A DNA stretch of 64,000 nt from Terrimonas pollutisoli (lineage in GTDB: Bacteria > Bacteroidota > Bacteroidia > Chitinophagales > Chitinophagaceae). The first letter of the stretch is position 1; every line of letters starts with the position of its first letter. The stretch spans positions 1 through 64,000 of the forward strand of contig NZ_JARKNA010000018.1 in assembly GCF_029360765.1 (NCBI RefSeq), read 5' to 3'. A program made the position numbers and the translations under genes. The notes beneath the pieces were generated by a model. That model had not been told where the DNA came from, ran no database searches, and saw only the letters and a list, made by a program, of their open reading frames with translations. Below are positions 33,165-42,090 of the stretch, piece by piece.

Positions 33165-33180
33165 CGTTCCACATGGAACA
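33165..33180. promoter_or_regulatory. parS-like palindrome 2
   Basis: CGTTCCACATGGAACA is a near-perfect palindrome, two positions off the TGTTCCACGTGGAACA variant of parS. It lies 70 bases from palindrome 1, immediately after the ybeY stop. Confidence 0.4.
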
Positions 33181-33187
33181 TTTGGCT

Positions 33188-33649
33188 TTATTCAAAGAAA
33201 AGAGATAAATATTCGTTTTCTTTTCTTCTCATTGTAGCTGATTGTTGCCTTGTTTTGTCTTTATAACCACAAAGATGAAGGGCTCCGTGAAATATCACTC
33301 TGTGAAGCTCTATGTAAACGGGTTCGTGATGGGATTGAGCGTTATCCCTAATCCTGTCAATGCTTATATACACTTCCCCCTCAACAGGCATCTCCTTGGC
33401 GGACAGCTCAAATGTGATAATATCTGTGTAATAATCATGTTGCAAATACTGCCGGTTGATCTCCAGCAGTTGCTTGTCTGTGCAGAAAATATAATTGAGA
33501 CTTTGCAGGCTTTTCTTCTCTTTGTTAAAAAGAGTCTCCAAAAACTTCTTTAACCTCGTTCGGTGTCTAAGGAGGCTCACCGGGGTTTGAAAAAAGAAAT
33601 AAATCTTTGATTCTGTTGAGGATCGCATAATTTCAAAATTCGTAAACAA
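33188..33649 (-). CDS. ybeY: Endoribonuclease YbeY (rRNA maturation)
   Basis: A 153-residue YbeY-family metal-dependent RNase for 16S rRNA 3'-end maturation and ribosome quality control. The core 'YCTDIITFELS'-type segment (here 'HDYYTDIITFELSAKEMPVEGEVYISIDRI') and the metal motif 'HRVIFHGALHLCGYKDKT' are present. The first two histidines of the H-G-x-L-H-L-x-G-Y-x-H motif are kept, but the third is replaced (K-D-K-T), as I recall for other Bacteroidota members. An alternative ATG seven codons in (33628) is possible. The gene precedes mnmG on the same strand, with the parS-like sites between them. Confidence 0.9.
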   Translation of the reverse strand: MFTNFEIMRSSTESKIYFFFQTPVSLLRHRTRLKKFLETLFNKEKKSLQSLNYIFCTDKQLLEINRQYLQHDYYTDIITFELSAKEMPVEGEVYISIDRIRDNAQSHHEPVYIELHRVIFHGALHLCGYKDKTRQQSATMRRKENEYLSLFFE

Positions 33650-33666
33650 AGAAGAGAATACAATGT

Positions 33667-33674
33667 TAGTTTTG
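33667..33674 (+). promoter_or_regulatory. -7 element of feoA-nadD
   Basis: TAGTTTTG matches TAnnTTTG and lies 16 bases before the feoA ATG. Confidence 0.5.
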
Positions 33675-33690
33675 TCGTAATTGGATTAAC

Positions 33691-33921
33691 ATGAGTAAGA
33701 AATTGTCAGAGTTGAAGTTGGGCCAAAAGGCAATCATAAAGAGTTTTGGAAGCCAGGATATTTACTTAAAGCTCATGGAAATGGGTTGCTTGCCTGGCGA
33801 GGAGATCTCAGTAGATCAGGTGGCACCATTGGGTGATCCGGTCTCTGTCTCTATCTCCGGTTACAAGCTCAGTCTCAGGCTCGACGAGGCTGAACACATC
33901 ATTGTTGAGTCAATACGTTGA
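33691..33921 (+). CDS. feoA: FeoA family protein
   Basis: A 76-residue SH3-like FeoA protein. It has the pattern 'KLSELKLGQKAIIKSFG...LKLMEMGCLPGEEISVDQVAPLGDPVSVSISGYKLSLRLDEAEHIIV', complete from start to end. FeoA assists the GTPase-permease FeoB in ferrous iron uptake at the inner membrane. FeoB is encoded 4.2 kb away on the other strand (38136-40247) rather than next to it. Here feoA shares a transcript with nadD, 15 bases downstream. Confidence 0.92.
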   Translation: MSKKLSELKLGQKAIIKSFGSQDIYLKLMEMGCLPGEEISVDQVAPLGDPVSVSISGYKLSLRLDEAEHIIVESIR

Positions 33922-33936
33922 TAATCATCGTTTTAA

Positions 33937-34509
33937 ATGAAAGTTGGTCTCTATTTTGGTTCCTTTAATCCTGTACACCAGGGCCATCTTATCATTGCAA
34001 ATTATATTTTGAACGAAACCCCTTTAAATAAGGTCTGGTTTGTCGTTTCTCCTCAAAATCCATTTAAGCCAAGTTCGTCACTCTTAAATGAATATGACCG
34101 GCTTCACCTTTTGCGGCTGGCAACAGAAGATGATCTCCGCATTAAGGTATCCGATATTGAATTTAATCTTCCAAAACCTTCTTATACCAGCGTCACACTG
34201 GCGCACCTCAGTGAAAAGCATCCTGATTATCAATTTTCTTTGATTATGGGAGGCGATAGTTTTCAAAATCTTCATAAGTGGAAAAACTATGAATATATTA
34301 TAAAAAATTTCCCTATTTATGTTTACAAGAGAGAAGGCTTCGAAATCCATAATACTATTCATGCTAACCTGACTATCATAGATGCACCGCTTTTGCAGAT
34401 TTCGGCCACACATATCAGGCAATTGGTCAAACAAGGCAAGTCTGTTCGATATATGGTACCTGAAAAAGTGTACGAAGAAATTTTGAAGAGTAACTATTAT
34501 AAAACTTAG
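33937..34509 (+). CDS. nadD: Nicotinate-nucleotide adenylyltransferase
   Basis: A 190-residue NadD that adenylates nicotinate mononucleotide in NAD biosynthesis. The nucleotidyltransferase signature 'GLYFGSFNPVHQGHLIIANY' is at residues 4-23, and the second, 'ISATHIRQLVKQGKSVRYMVP', is near residue 155. 'FSLIMGGDSFQNLHKWKNYEYI' in the middle is the NadD-specific segment. The start is fixed by the conserved first strand. It follows feoA closely, so the pair is probably one transcript. Confidence 0.95.
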   Translation: MKVGLYFGSFNPVHQGHLIIANYILNETPLNKVWFVVSPQNPFKPSSSLLNEYDRLHLLRLATEDDLRIKVSDIEFNLPKPSYTSVTLAHLSEKHPDYQFSLIMGGDSFQNLHKWKNYEYIIKNFPIYVYKREGFEIHNTIHANLTIIDAPLLQISATHIRQLVKQGKSVRYMVPEKVYEEILKSNYYKT

Positions 34510-34522
34510 CCAAACCTGTTTG

Positions 34523-35764
34523 CTAGAAAAAATAGCCTAGCAAAAGGCAGGCAGCAACAATAACCGGAGCTGGAATTTTTGTGTAGCACAATAATAAAAA
34601 TGTACTCAGTATGACGAGTATGTTCAATGCACTGATTGTTTTTACTTCGATCAATGAAATATCTTTCATGATATAAAAGGTGGAGCCTATCATGATGCCG
34701 ACAACTGCAGCATTGATACCTTCCAATGAGCGATAAACCGCTGCATATTTTTTTAAGTTATTCCATATCGGGAAAAAAAACAGAACGAGCAATGCGCTGG
34801 GTAAGAAGATTGCAACGGTCCCGATAATACAGCCAATAACCTGGGCTTTGGTACCCATATCTTTTAAGGCCATACCACCTGTGAAAGATGCAATAGAAAA
34901 AACAGGACCTGGCACTGCCCGAACAATTCCCATTCCTGTATACATATCTTCCTTATCAATCCGTACTACGTCAGGATTTTTTTCACGAATCGCATCCGGT
35001 CTTACACTAAACTGCTCATACATGATGGGCATTAAAACCTGGCCACCTCCGAATACTAGGCTGCCCATCCGGTAAGTGTTTTCAAAAAGATTTATTGGTT
35101 TTCTATTTGGCCAATTATCTTTTCTTGCTGTTTCGCTGATAATACCAGCTGCAATGAATAAAATTCCAAAAAGCCAAAAGTTCCACCATTTTATTTTGCT
35201 CGGCTTTTGTTCTACTTGTGGAATTCTTTTTTTACTGAGGTTGGTTGCCACACCACCTAATATGATCATCAATGGAAAAATAGCCGGAAGCTTGAATAAA
35301 AAATAAGTAGCGATGCTGCTGACGATCATGATAAACCAGGTAATGGTGTTTCGTATAGCATGCGGGAAAGTGCTGACACAGGCAAATACCAGAAAGCCGG
35401 CAGCCATCGGAGCAATGAATTTAAAAATATCTGTATCCAATGCCTTCTTATCAATATAGTGTAATAAAAAAGAAAGGCCACCCATCAAAATGCAAGCCGG
35501 AAGGATCCAAATAATCAATGTAAGAACCGCAAGACCAACCCCACCCCTTTTATAACCAATCAATGTAAGGGTTTGCGTAGAAGAAGCGCCGGGCAAAAGC
35601 TGGCAAAAGGCATTATATTCCATCAGCTCTTTTTCAGTGAGATAAGGCGTTTGCCTGACGAAAGTTTTTATCATCATGGCAATATGTGCCTGTGGCCCGC
35701 CGAAAGCAGTAACACTGTGCAATAACACAGCCTTTAAAAATGGTAAGTGGCGAAGCGGCGGCAT
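34523..35764 (-). CDS. chrA: Chromate transporter (two-domain ChrA)
   Basis: A 413-residue inner-membrane protein with two tandem CHR domains and about ten hydrophobic segments. The first domain shows 'SVTAFGGPQAHIAMMIKTFVRQTPYLTEKELMEYNAFCQLLPGASSTQ'. The second shows 'GSLVFGGGQVLMPIMYEQF' and 'GIVRAVPGPVFSIASFTGGMA'. This is the long-chain form typical of chromate efflux proteins; in many bacteria the true substrate is untested. It converges with nadD (13-base gap) and is transcribed away from the M20 hydrolase gene. Confidence 0.9.
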   Translation of the reverse strand: MPPLRHLPFLKAVLLHSVTAFGGPQAHIAMMIKTFVRQTPYLTEKELMEYNAFCQLLPGASSTQTLTLIGYKRGGVGLAVLTLIIWILPACILMGGLSFLLHYIDKKALDTDIFKFIAPMAAGFLVFACVSTFPHAIRNTITWFIMIVSSIATYFLFKLPAIFPLMIILGGVATNLSKKRIPQVEQKPSKIKWWNFWLFGILFIAAGIISETARKDNWPNRKPINLFENTYRMGSLVFGGGQVLMPIMYEQFSVRPDAIREKNPDVVRIDKEDMYTGMGIVRAVPGPVFSIASFTGGMALKDMGTKAQVIGCIIGTVAIFLPSALLVLFFFPIWNNLKKYAAVYRSLEGINAAVVGIMIGSTFYIMKDISLIEVKTISALNILVILSTFLLLCYTKIPAPVIVAACLLLGYFF

Positions 35765-35879
35765 CAGAGCTTTCTCGTAAACATTCTGGAATAATGTGAT
35801 TGTTTGTAAAGGTTCGTTCCTTGCATTTGAAGGTAGTTGTTTAAAAACATTTTATGGTAAATTCATAAAAATTTTTATA

Positions 35880-37169
35880 ATGAAGTTATGTACAGCTCTC
35901 TCTCTTCTTCTCCTGGTTTCTATTTCAGTACAGGCACAACTTAAACAAAAAATTTCGCAGGCGATTACCAAAATAGAACCGCAATGTATCGAGTGGCGCA
36001 GGCATTTCCATCAATATCCTGAATTAGGTAACAGGGAGTTTAAGACTGCAAAGATGGTGGCTGACCATTTAAAAAAATTGGGTCTTGAAGTAAAAGACGG
36101 TGTTGGCAAAACAGGTGTAGTCGGTTTGTTGCGCGGTGGTAAACCGGGGCCTTGTATAGCATTGAGAGCTGACATGGATGCACTTCCCATTGAAGAAAGA
36201 GTAAACATTTCCTATGCTTCCAAAGAAAAAACAATTTACAATAACCAGGAAGTAGGAGTAATGCATGCCTGTGGTCATGATGCACACGTGGCTATATTGA
36301 TGAGCGTAGCCGAAGTACTTGCAGGAATAAAGTCAGAAATAAAGGGATCTGTCAAATTTATTTTCCAACCGGCAGAAGAAGGTGCTCCGGAAGGTGAGGA
36401 AGGTGGTGCATCGCTGCTGGTGAAGGAAGGCGTGATGGACAATCCAAAAGTTGACGCCATTTTTGGCCTGCATATCCAATCAAGAATTGAATCAGGCACC
36501 ATTCAATACAGACCGGGAGCCTTTATGGCCGCAGCGGATTTTTTTAGTATCAGGGTAAAAGGCAAGGCCAGCCACGGATCACAGCCATGGCTGGGTATAG
36601 ATCCAATCGCCGCGTCAGCGCAAATAATCCAGGGATTACAAAATATTGTAAGTCGTGAATCTGAGTTGACAAAAGCTCCGGTGGTGATCACCGTTGGAAA
36701 AATTCAAAGCGGTGTTCGTAATAATATCATACCGGAAGAATGCATTATGCTTGGCACCATCCGCACACTGGATAGTGTGATGCAAAAAGATGTGCATGCA
36801 AAATTTAGAAACACAATCACAAAAATAGCAGAGGCGTCGGGAGCCGAAGCCGAAGTGGTTATTGATACAAAAACACTGGTTACTTATAATGATCCGATCC
36901 TTGTAAAGAAAATGCTTCCCTCCCTGCAGAATGCTATTGGTGTAAACAATGTATCGGAGCGTGAGTGGGTAACCGGCGCAGAAGATTTCTCCTACTATGG
37001 AACAAAAGCTCCGGCATTTTTCTTTTATCTCGGTGGAATGCCTAAGGGCATGGATAAGGAAAAAGCAGCGCCACATCATACACCGGATTTTTATGTAGAG
37101 GATAATGCTATGAAGACCGGTGTTACGGCTTTTTGCCAGTTGGTGACAGATTATTTGGGCATGAAGTAA
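35880..37169 (+). CDS. Secreted M20 family amidohydrolase
   Basis: A 429-residue M20D metallopeptidase/amidohydrolase (IAA-amino-acid hydrolase/hippurate hydrolase type). A signal peptide (A-L-S-L-L-L-L-V-S-I-S-V-Q-A) ends near residue 19. Metal ligands are visible in 'MHACGHDAHVAI', 'FQPAEEGAPEGEEGG' and the C-terminal 'AAPHHTPDF'. The dimerisation lid lies between. I chose the ATG at 35880 since it opens the signal peptide; the upstream start at 35796 would put 28 odd residues in front. It probably removes acyl groups from amino acids or peptides in the periplasm. A beta-lactamase-fold gene follows 50 bases downstream. Confidence 0.9.
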   Translation: MKLCTALSLLLLVSISVQAQLKQKISQAITKIEPQCIEWRRHFHQYPELGNREFKTAKMVADHLKKLGLEVKDGVGKTGVVGLLRGGKPGPCIALRADMDALPIEERVNISYASKEKTIYNNQEVGVMHACGHDAHVAILMSVAEVLAGIKSEIKGSVKFIFQPAEEGAPEGEEGGASLLVKEGVMDNPKVDAIFGLHIQSRIESGTIQYRPGAFMAAADFFSIRVKGKASHGSQPWLGIDPIAASAQIIQGLQNIVSRESELTKAPVVITVGKIQSGVRNNIIPEECIMLGTIRTLDSVMQKDVHAKFRNTITKIAEASGAEAEVVIDTKTLVTYNDPILVKKMLPSLQNAIGVNNVSEREWVTGAEDFSYYGTKAPAFFFYLGGMPKGMDKEKAAPHHTPDFYVEDNAMKTGVTAFCQLVTDYLGMK

Positions 37170-37219
37170 CAATTGAACTAGTCTCACCTTTTGATTATCC
37201 TTTAAAGCAACAGAACATA

Positions 37220-38122
37220 ATGACGATGATAAAACTGGCCCTACTACTTTGCTGCAATGTTTTTATAACGATAGTTTCCGCTCAAAAGACAGATAAAAAA
37301 TTACAATCACAATTAACTGAAGCGATTCATGTATTTCAAGGTGACGTAGGTATTTATATCAAAGAATTAAACTCAGGAAAAGTTGTTGCCATCAATGCAG
37401 ATACTGTTTTTCCAACGGCTAGTATAGTGAAAGTGCCAATATTGCTTGGCGTGATGGATAAGATGGAAAAAGGTGAGTTGCATTATGACTCTGCTCTTGT
37501 TTATAAAGATTCATTATTGTATGAAGGCGAAGATATTCTTGGCTCATTTAAGGACGGAGAAAAAATTGCATTGAAAAAACTAATCATGCTGATGCTGACA
37601 ACCAGCGACAATACTGCGAGCCTTTGGCTGCAAAAATTGACAGGCACAGGTACGAGGATCAATGCCATTTTAGATAGTATGGGCTTTCAATACACAAGAG
37701 TAAACTCCAGAACGCCGGGGCGTGAAAATAACCGAAGCATGTATGGTTGGGGACAAACAACACCAAAAGAAATAGGAACATTATTCGAAATGATTTGTCG
37801 GAATAAAATCTTTTCGCCTGCTGCTTGTGACAGAATGATGCGATGCCTGGGAAGGAATTATTGGGATGAAAATGAAGCCATTTCCCAGATCCCTCCTTAC
37901 ATCGAAGTGTTTAGTAAAAATGGTTGTGTGAATGCGGTGCGGAGTGAGGTGCTATTGGTTAACGCTCCCAACAATCCATATATTTTTTGCATTTTTACAA
38001 AGAACAACAAAGACGGCAGTTGGAAACATGATAATGAAGCCTGGCAGTTGGCACGTAAAACATCAAAACTGGTATGGGATTATTTTGAACCGAAAGATAA
38101 ATGGGAAAGTCCTAATCCCTGA
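37220..38122 (+). CDS. Secreted class A beta-lactamase-fold serine hydrolase
   Basis: A 300-residue protein with a signal peptide (residues 1-22) and the beta-lactamase2 fold. The SxxK motif is S68-I-V-K71 in 'PTASIVKVPILL', and the SDN motif is S129-D-N131 in 'LTTSDNTASLWL'. K-N-G in 'FSKNGCVNAVRSEV' stands in place of KTG. I see no clear ExxLN omega-loop glutamate, so efficient lactam deacylation is doubtful; a peptidase or esterase role is as likely. The start at 37220 gives a normal signal peptide. It ends 13 bases from the convergent feoB stop. Confidence 0.82.
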   Translation: MTMIKLALLLCCNVFITIVSAQKTDKKLQSQLTEAIHVFQGDVGIYIKELNSGKVVAINADTVFPTASIVKVPILLGVMDKMEKGELHYDSALVYKDSLLYEGEDILGSFKDGEKIALKKLIMLMLTTSDNTASLWLQKLTGTGTRINAILDSMGFQYTRVNSRTPGRENNRSMYGWGQTTPKEIGTLFEMICRNKIFSPAACDRMMRCLGRNYWDENEAISQIPPYIEVFSKNGCVNAVRSEVLLVNAPNNPYIFCIFTKNNKDGSWKHDNEAWQLARKTSKLVWDYFEPKDKWESPNP

Positions 38123-38135
38123 TTTGAGGAAACGA

Positions 38136-40247
38136 TTATTTCAACAACTGATAGGCCATAAAGCTAATGATGTAGGCAAGCCCTGTCATATATAACAGCT
38201 GTATGATGGGCCATTTCCAACTACGGGTTTCTCTTTTTACAATTGCCAGGGTACTCATACATTGCATGGCAAAAACATAAAACAACATCAGGGAGACACC
38301 GGTCGCTAATGAATAAACCGGCTTACCATTGGGACGAATGGCTGCTCTCATCTTTTCCTTCAACGGCCCTTCATTATTTTCATTGCCCACGCTATAAAGA
38401 GTAGCCATCGTTCCAACAAAAACCTCTCTTGCGGCAAAGGATGTGATCAGCGCAATGCCAATCTTCCAGTCATAACCCAGCGGATGAATAACGGGTTCAA
38501 TAGCCCTGCCCATCAAACCTACATAGGAGTTTTCTAACTTTTTATTGCCGTACTCATTTTCAAGAGATGTAGTATCGGCATTTGGACGTGACAATGCCTG
38601 TTTGTATTGCGCAGTAGCTTCATGCATTTTTTCTTTAGGACCAAATGAACTTAGCGCCCAAAGAATAAGACTGATGACCATAATGATTTTGCCGGCATCA
38701 ATGACGAATATTTTTGCTTTGCTCCACATGGTGTGCCAGACATTTTTCCATCTTGGCGAACGATATACCGGCAACTCTAAAATGAAAAAGCTTCTTTCTT
38801 TTATTTTAATAAACCACTTGGCCACATAAGCAACAAGCAGCGCCATTACAAACCCGAGCAGGTACAGGCCAAGCATTACCAATCCCTGCAAACCAATAAA
38901 ACCCAAAAGATATTTGTTGGGAATAACCAGGCCGATCAAAATGGTATAAACGGGCAATCTTGCTGAACAACTCATGAGTGGAGTGATCAATATGGTAAGC
39001 AGTCTTTCTTTCCTGTTCTCAATATTCCGCGTACTCATGACAGCCGGAATAGCGCAGGCAAAACCACTGATCATGGGCATCACACTTTTGCCATTGAGCC
39101 CAACTGTCCGCATCATTCGGTCAGTGAGAAAACTGATGCGGGCCATATAACCGGTATCTTCCAAAATGGTGATCAGACCAAAGAGAATAGCTATCTGCGG
39201 TACAAACATCACGATGCCACTGAGTCCGGCCACTATTCCGTTGATGAAAAGATCGGTCACATTATTTTCAGGGAGCACAGACGAAAGCCAGCCAGTGATG
39301 GAAGCAAATCCCTGGTCGATCCAATCCATAGGATAGCTGGCAAGAAAAAAAACACTTTGGAATAATAAAAACAAAACCGCCAGTAGTATCAGGTAGCCCC
39401 ATCGGCGGTGAAGCAAAATGTCGTCGAGCTTCTCAGTAAATAAAGTCTTTTGCAAAGGATCCGGCTCTGAGACTGTCAATTGCATTATATGCTTGATGTG
39501 ACTATATCGGTGCAGAATTTCTTCCGCCTGGGTTTTTGTTGGATTGAACTTGTTTTTCTGTTCGATGGATTCGATCACCTCCTGGGTTTTCGCATCCAGT
39601 GCAAATGATTCATGATTGATAAGATAATGAATGGCCGTATAATCGCTTAAGTGAGGAATTTGATGGCGGAGCTCTGCAATAGCCGTAGCGGCCAGGTCTT
39701 TATTATCAATAAAATCGTTAATCGGCGGTTTGTAAAGGTTGAGTGCGGTTTGCTCAATCGCTTTTTTTAATTGGGGAACCCCCTTGTGCTTCCTGGGATT
39801 GACAGCAATTACCGGCACTCCCAATTCCCTTTCCAGTTCAGTAATATCAATTTTTATCCCTTTTTTGTTAGCGATATCCATCATCGTCAACACGATGACC
39901 ACCGGAATTTTCAGATCGATCAACTGGGTGCAAAAAAGAAGATTGCGTTTTAGATTACTGGCATCGGCTACAGCCACTACCACATCTGCCTTCAGTTCGT
40001 CCTGGTTGAGCAATACTTTGTAGCTCACCCATTCATCAAGTCGCCTGGGGTATAAGCTGTAGGAACCCGGCAAGTCAATGATTTCGGCTTCCCCGATTGA
40101 CAGCTGCGTTGTCCCTGTTTTTTTATCAACGGTGACCCCCGGGAAATTGCCCACTTTTTGCTTCAACCCTGTGAGACAATTGAATAAAGAACTCTTTCCA
40201 CTATTAGGGTTTCCGACAAGGGCAATATGTAATTTTCTTTTATCCAA
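38136..40247 (-). CDS. feoB: Ferrous iron transporter FeoB
   Basis: A 703-residue FeoB. The N-terminal G domain has G1 'GNPNSGKSSLFN' (residues 12-23), G3 'DLPGSYSLYP' and a G4-type region near 'VVIVLTMMDIANK'. Then comes the helical GDI region and the membrane permease with the two inverted Gate repeats ('MPMISGFACAIPAVMSTRNIENRKERLLTILITPLMSCSARLPVY' and 'ITSFAAREVFVGTMATLYSVG'). It imports Fe(II) across the inner membrane. FeoA is encoded separately at 33691. A TATTTTTG promoter element precedes the gene. Confidence 0.96.
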   Translation of the reverse strand: MDKRKLHIALVGNPNSGKSSLFNCLTGLKQKVGNFPGVTVDKKTGTTQLSIGEAEIIDLPGSYSLYPRRLDEWVSYKVLLNQDELKADVVVAVADASNLKRNLLFCTQLIDLKIPVVIVLTMMDIANKKGIKIDITELERELGVPVIAVNPRKHKGVPQLKKAIEQTALNLYKPPINDFIDNKDLAATAIAELRHQIPHLSDYTAIHYLINHESFALDAKTQEVIESIEQKNKFNPTKTQAEEILHRYSHIKHIMQLTVSEPDPLQKTLFTEKLDDILLHRRWGYLILLAVLFLLFQSVFFLASYPMDWIDQGFASITGWLSSVLPENNVTDLFINGIVAGLSGIVMFVPQIAILFGLITILEDTGYMARISFLTDRMMRTVGLNGKSVMPMISGFACAIPAVMSTRNIENRKERLLTILITPLMSCSARLPVYTILIGLVIPNKYLLGFIGLQGLVMLGLYLLGFVMALLVAYVAKWFIKIKERSFFILELPVYRSPRWKNVWHTMWSKAKIFVIDAGKIIMVISLILWALSSFGPKEKMHEATAQYKQALSRPNADTTSLENEYGNKKLENSYVGLMGRAIEPVIHPLGYDWKIGIALITSFAAREVFVGTMATLYSVGNENNEGPLKEKMRAAIRPNGKPVYSLATGVSLMLFYVFAMQCMSTLAIVKRETRSWKWPIIQLLYMTGLAYIISFMAYQLLK

Positions 40248-40260
40248 TTTAAAAGGGGTG

Positions 40261-40268
40261 CAAAAATA
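40261..40268 (-). promoter_or_regulatory. -7 element of feoB
   Basis: On the minus strand this reads TATTTTTG, a full TAnnTTTG match, 14 bases upstream of the feoB ATG. Confidence 0.5.
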
Positions 40269-40391
40269 GAAAGCTACGGGTATAATCTTTTACGAAATCC
40301 GATTTTATGACAATCCGGTTCGTTAAAAGGTTTATAATATTAAAATTGAGAATAAACAATGAGCTGCGATTAAAACAAATGGCCCGCCTGT

Positions 40392-40399
40392 TAACTTTG
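40392..40399 (+). promoter_or_regulatory. -7 element of the M28 peptidase
   Basis: TAACTTTG, 19 bases before the ATG at 40418. It supports that start over an in-frame ATG at 40307. Confidence 0.55.
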
Positions 40400-40417
40400 T
40401 GTTTCAATTGTTACCTT

Positions 40418-42070
40418 ATGGTTATCCTACGAATAAAGCTGTTGTTTGCTGTTACCCTGATTGTAACCAGCTCTTTTGCCCAAAAAATAAAGAAAGAAGA
40501 TAAGATCACATTAGCCAACCTGAAAACACATATTTCATTTTTGGCAGATGATAAACTGGAAGGAAGAAGAGCCGGAAGCAAGGGCGAAAAATTGGCCATG
40601 GAGTATATCAGCGAAAAGTTCAAGGCAAATGGAATTCAACCCAAAGGAACGGAAGATTATTTTCAATCCTTTGATATCAATGAAGGAAAGCAAATTGGTG
40701 AAAAGACCGCTTTTAGTATTAACGATACTTCATTAAGGGCTGGAGAAGATTTCTTCCCGTTTTTATTCAGCGCCGAAAAATCCCTGGAAGCTTCGCCTGC
40801 GATTGCCATACAGGAAGCAGATATGCCCTGGTTTATTGACCTGAAGGAAATAATAGAAGAAAATAAACCCAACCCACATTTTGACCTGGTTGACTATATT
40901 AAAAACAACTCAAAAAAAGCGCATAACCGCGGTGCTACAGCTGTTATTATTTATAACACTTCTGCCGACGATGATAAGCTTGCGTTCAATCCAAAAGAAA
41001 AAACGGACCAGTTGTCAATACCCGTCATATATGTAAAAAAAGAAGCGGCTAAAAAATACTTCAATGATCCTACTGCTACTTTGAACATAAAGCTCAGTGT
41101 AGAAATTAGCGAAAAGAAGCGTACCGGGCATAATGTAATTGGATATATCGACAATAGTGCAGCAAACACCGTGATACTGGGTGCGCATTTTGATCACCTG
41201 GGATATGGAGAAGATGGCAACTCTTTGTTACGTACCGGTGAAAAGTTGATACACAACGGAGCAGATGATAATGCCAGTGGCACGGCCGCCCTGATTGAAC
41301 TGGCAAGGATTTTAAAAACAACCAAGGCCAAAAATAATAACTATCTCTTCATTGCTTTTTCGGGAGAAGAATTGGGTTTGTTTGGTTCAAAATATTTCAC
41401 AGAAAATCCCACCATCGATTTGAAGACAACCAACTACATGATCAATATGGATATGGTGGGCAGACTTAATGATAGTACAAAGACATTAGCTGTCGGCGGT
41501 TATGGTACTTCGCCAACCTGGTCTTCGGTTATAAATGCCAATGATAAAAAACTTCCATTTGCAATAAAGATCGACTCCAGTGGTACTGGCCCAAGCGATC
41601 ATACCTCCTTTTATAGAAAGGATATTCCTGTTTTATTTTTCTTTACTGGTCAGCATAAGGACTATCATCGCCCAAGTGATGATGCGAACAAAATCAATTA
41701 TGAAGGAGAGTTGGCTGTCATCAATTACATCAATAACCTTATCACCAATTTGAATAAACAAACGCAGCGTTTGGCGTTTACAAAAACGAGAGAACAACAG
41801 GTTTCTATGTCAGCGTTTAAAGTGACTATGGGTATAATGCCTGATTATACTTTTGCCGGAGTTGGTGTGAGAGCCGATGGTGTAACGGATGGCCGGCCCG
41901 CTTCTAAAGCAGGGCTAAAGGCCGGCGATATAATTATTCAATTGGGAGAAAATGCTATCACCTCTGTTGAAAATTATATGAAGGCATTAAACAAGTTTAA
42001 TAAAGGAGATAAAACGAAAGTAAAATATAAAAGAGGGAACCAAACAATAGAGTCCGACGTGCAGTTTTAA
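40418..42070 (+). CDS. Secreted M28 zinc aminopeptidase with PDZ domain
   Basis: A 550-residue exported peptidase. A signal peptide (I-K-L-L-F-A-V-T-L-I-V-T-S-S-F-A) ends near residue 21. An N-terminal cap/PA-like region is followed by the M28 catalytic domain, with zinc ligands in 'VILGAHFDHLGYG', 'GADDNASGTAALIEL', 'FSGEELGLFGSKYF', 'MINMDMVGRL' and 'GPSDHTSFYRKDIPVLFFFTG'. A C-terminal PDZ domain spans about residues 465-550 ('SKAGLKAGDIIIQLGENAITSVENYMKAL'). It probably degrades peptides in the periplasm or outside. The downstream IPExxxVDY gene starts 20 bases later. Confidence 0.92.
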   Translation: MVILRIKLLFAVTLIVTSSFAQKIKKEDKITLANLKTHISFLADDKLEGRRAGSKGEKLAMEYISEKFKANGIQPKGTEDYFQSFDINEGKQIGEKTAFSINDTSLRAGEDFFPFLFSAEKSLEASPAIAIQEADMPWFIDLKEIIEENKPNPHFDLVDYIKNNSKKAHNRGATAVIIYNTSADDDKLAFNPKEKTDQLSIPVIYVKKEAAKKYFNDPTATLNIKLSVEISEKKRTGHNVIGYIDNSAANTVILGAHFDHLGYGEDGNSLLRTGEKLIHNGADDNASGTAALIELARILKTTKAKNNNYLFIAFSGEELGLFGSKYFTENPTIDLKTTNYMINMDMVGRLNDSTKTLAVGGYGTSPTWSSVINANDKKLPFAIKIDSSGTGPSDHTSFYRKDIPVLFFFTGQHKDYHRPSDDANKINYEGELAVINYINNLITNLNKQTQRLAFTKTREQQVSMSAFKVTMGIMPDYTFAGVGVRADGVTDGRPASKAGLKAGDIIIQLGENAITSVENYMKALNKFNKGDKTKVKYKRGNQTIESDVQF

Positions 42071-42090
42071 CCACCACCAAAATAATACCT

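Noticed and set aside
37220..38122. Acquired antibiotic-resistance beta-lactamase
   Set aside because: KTG is replaced by KNG and no omega-loop glutamate is evident; codon use and neighbours look native, so a resistance role is not supported.
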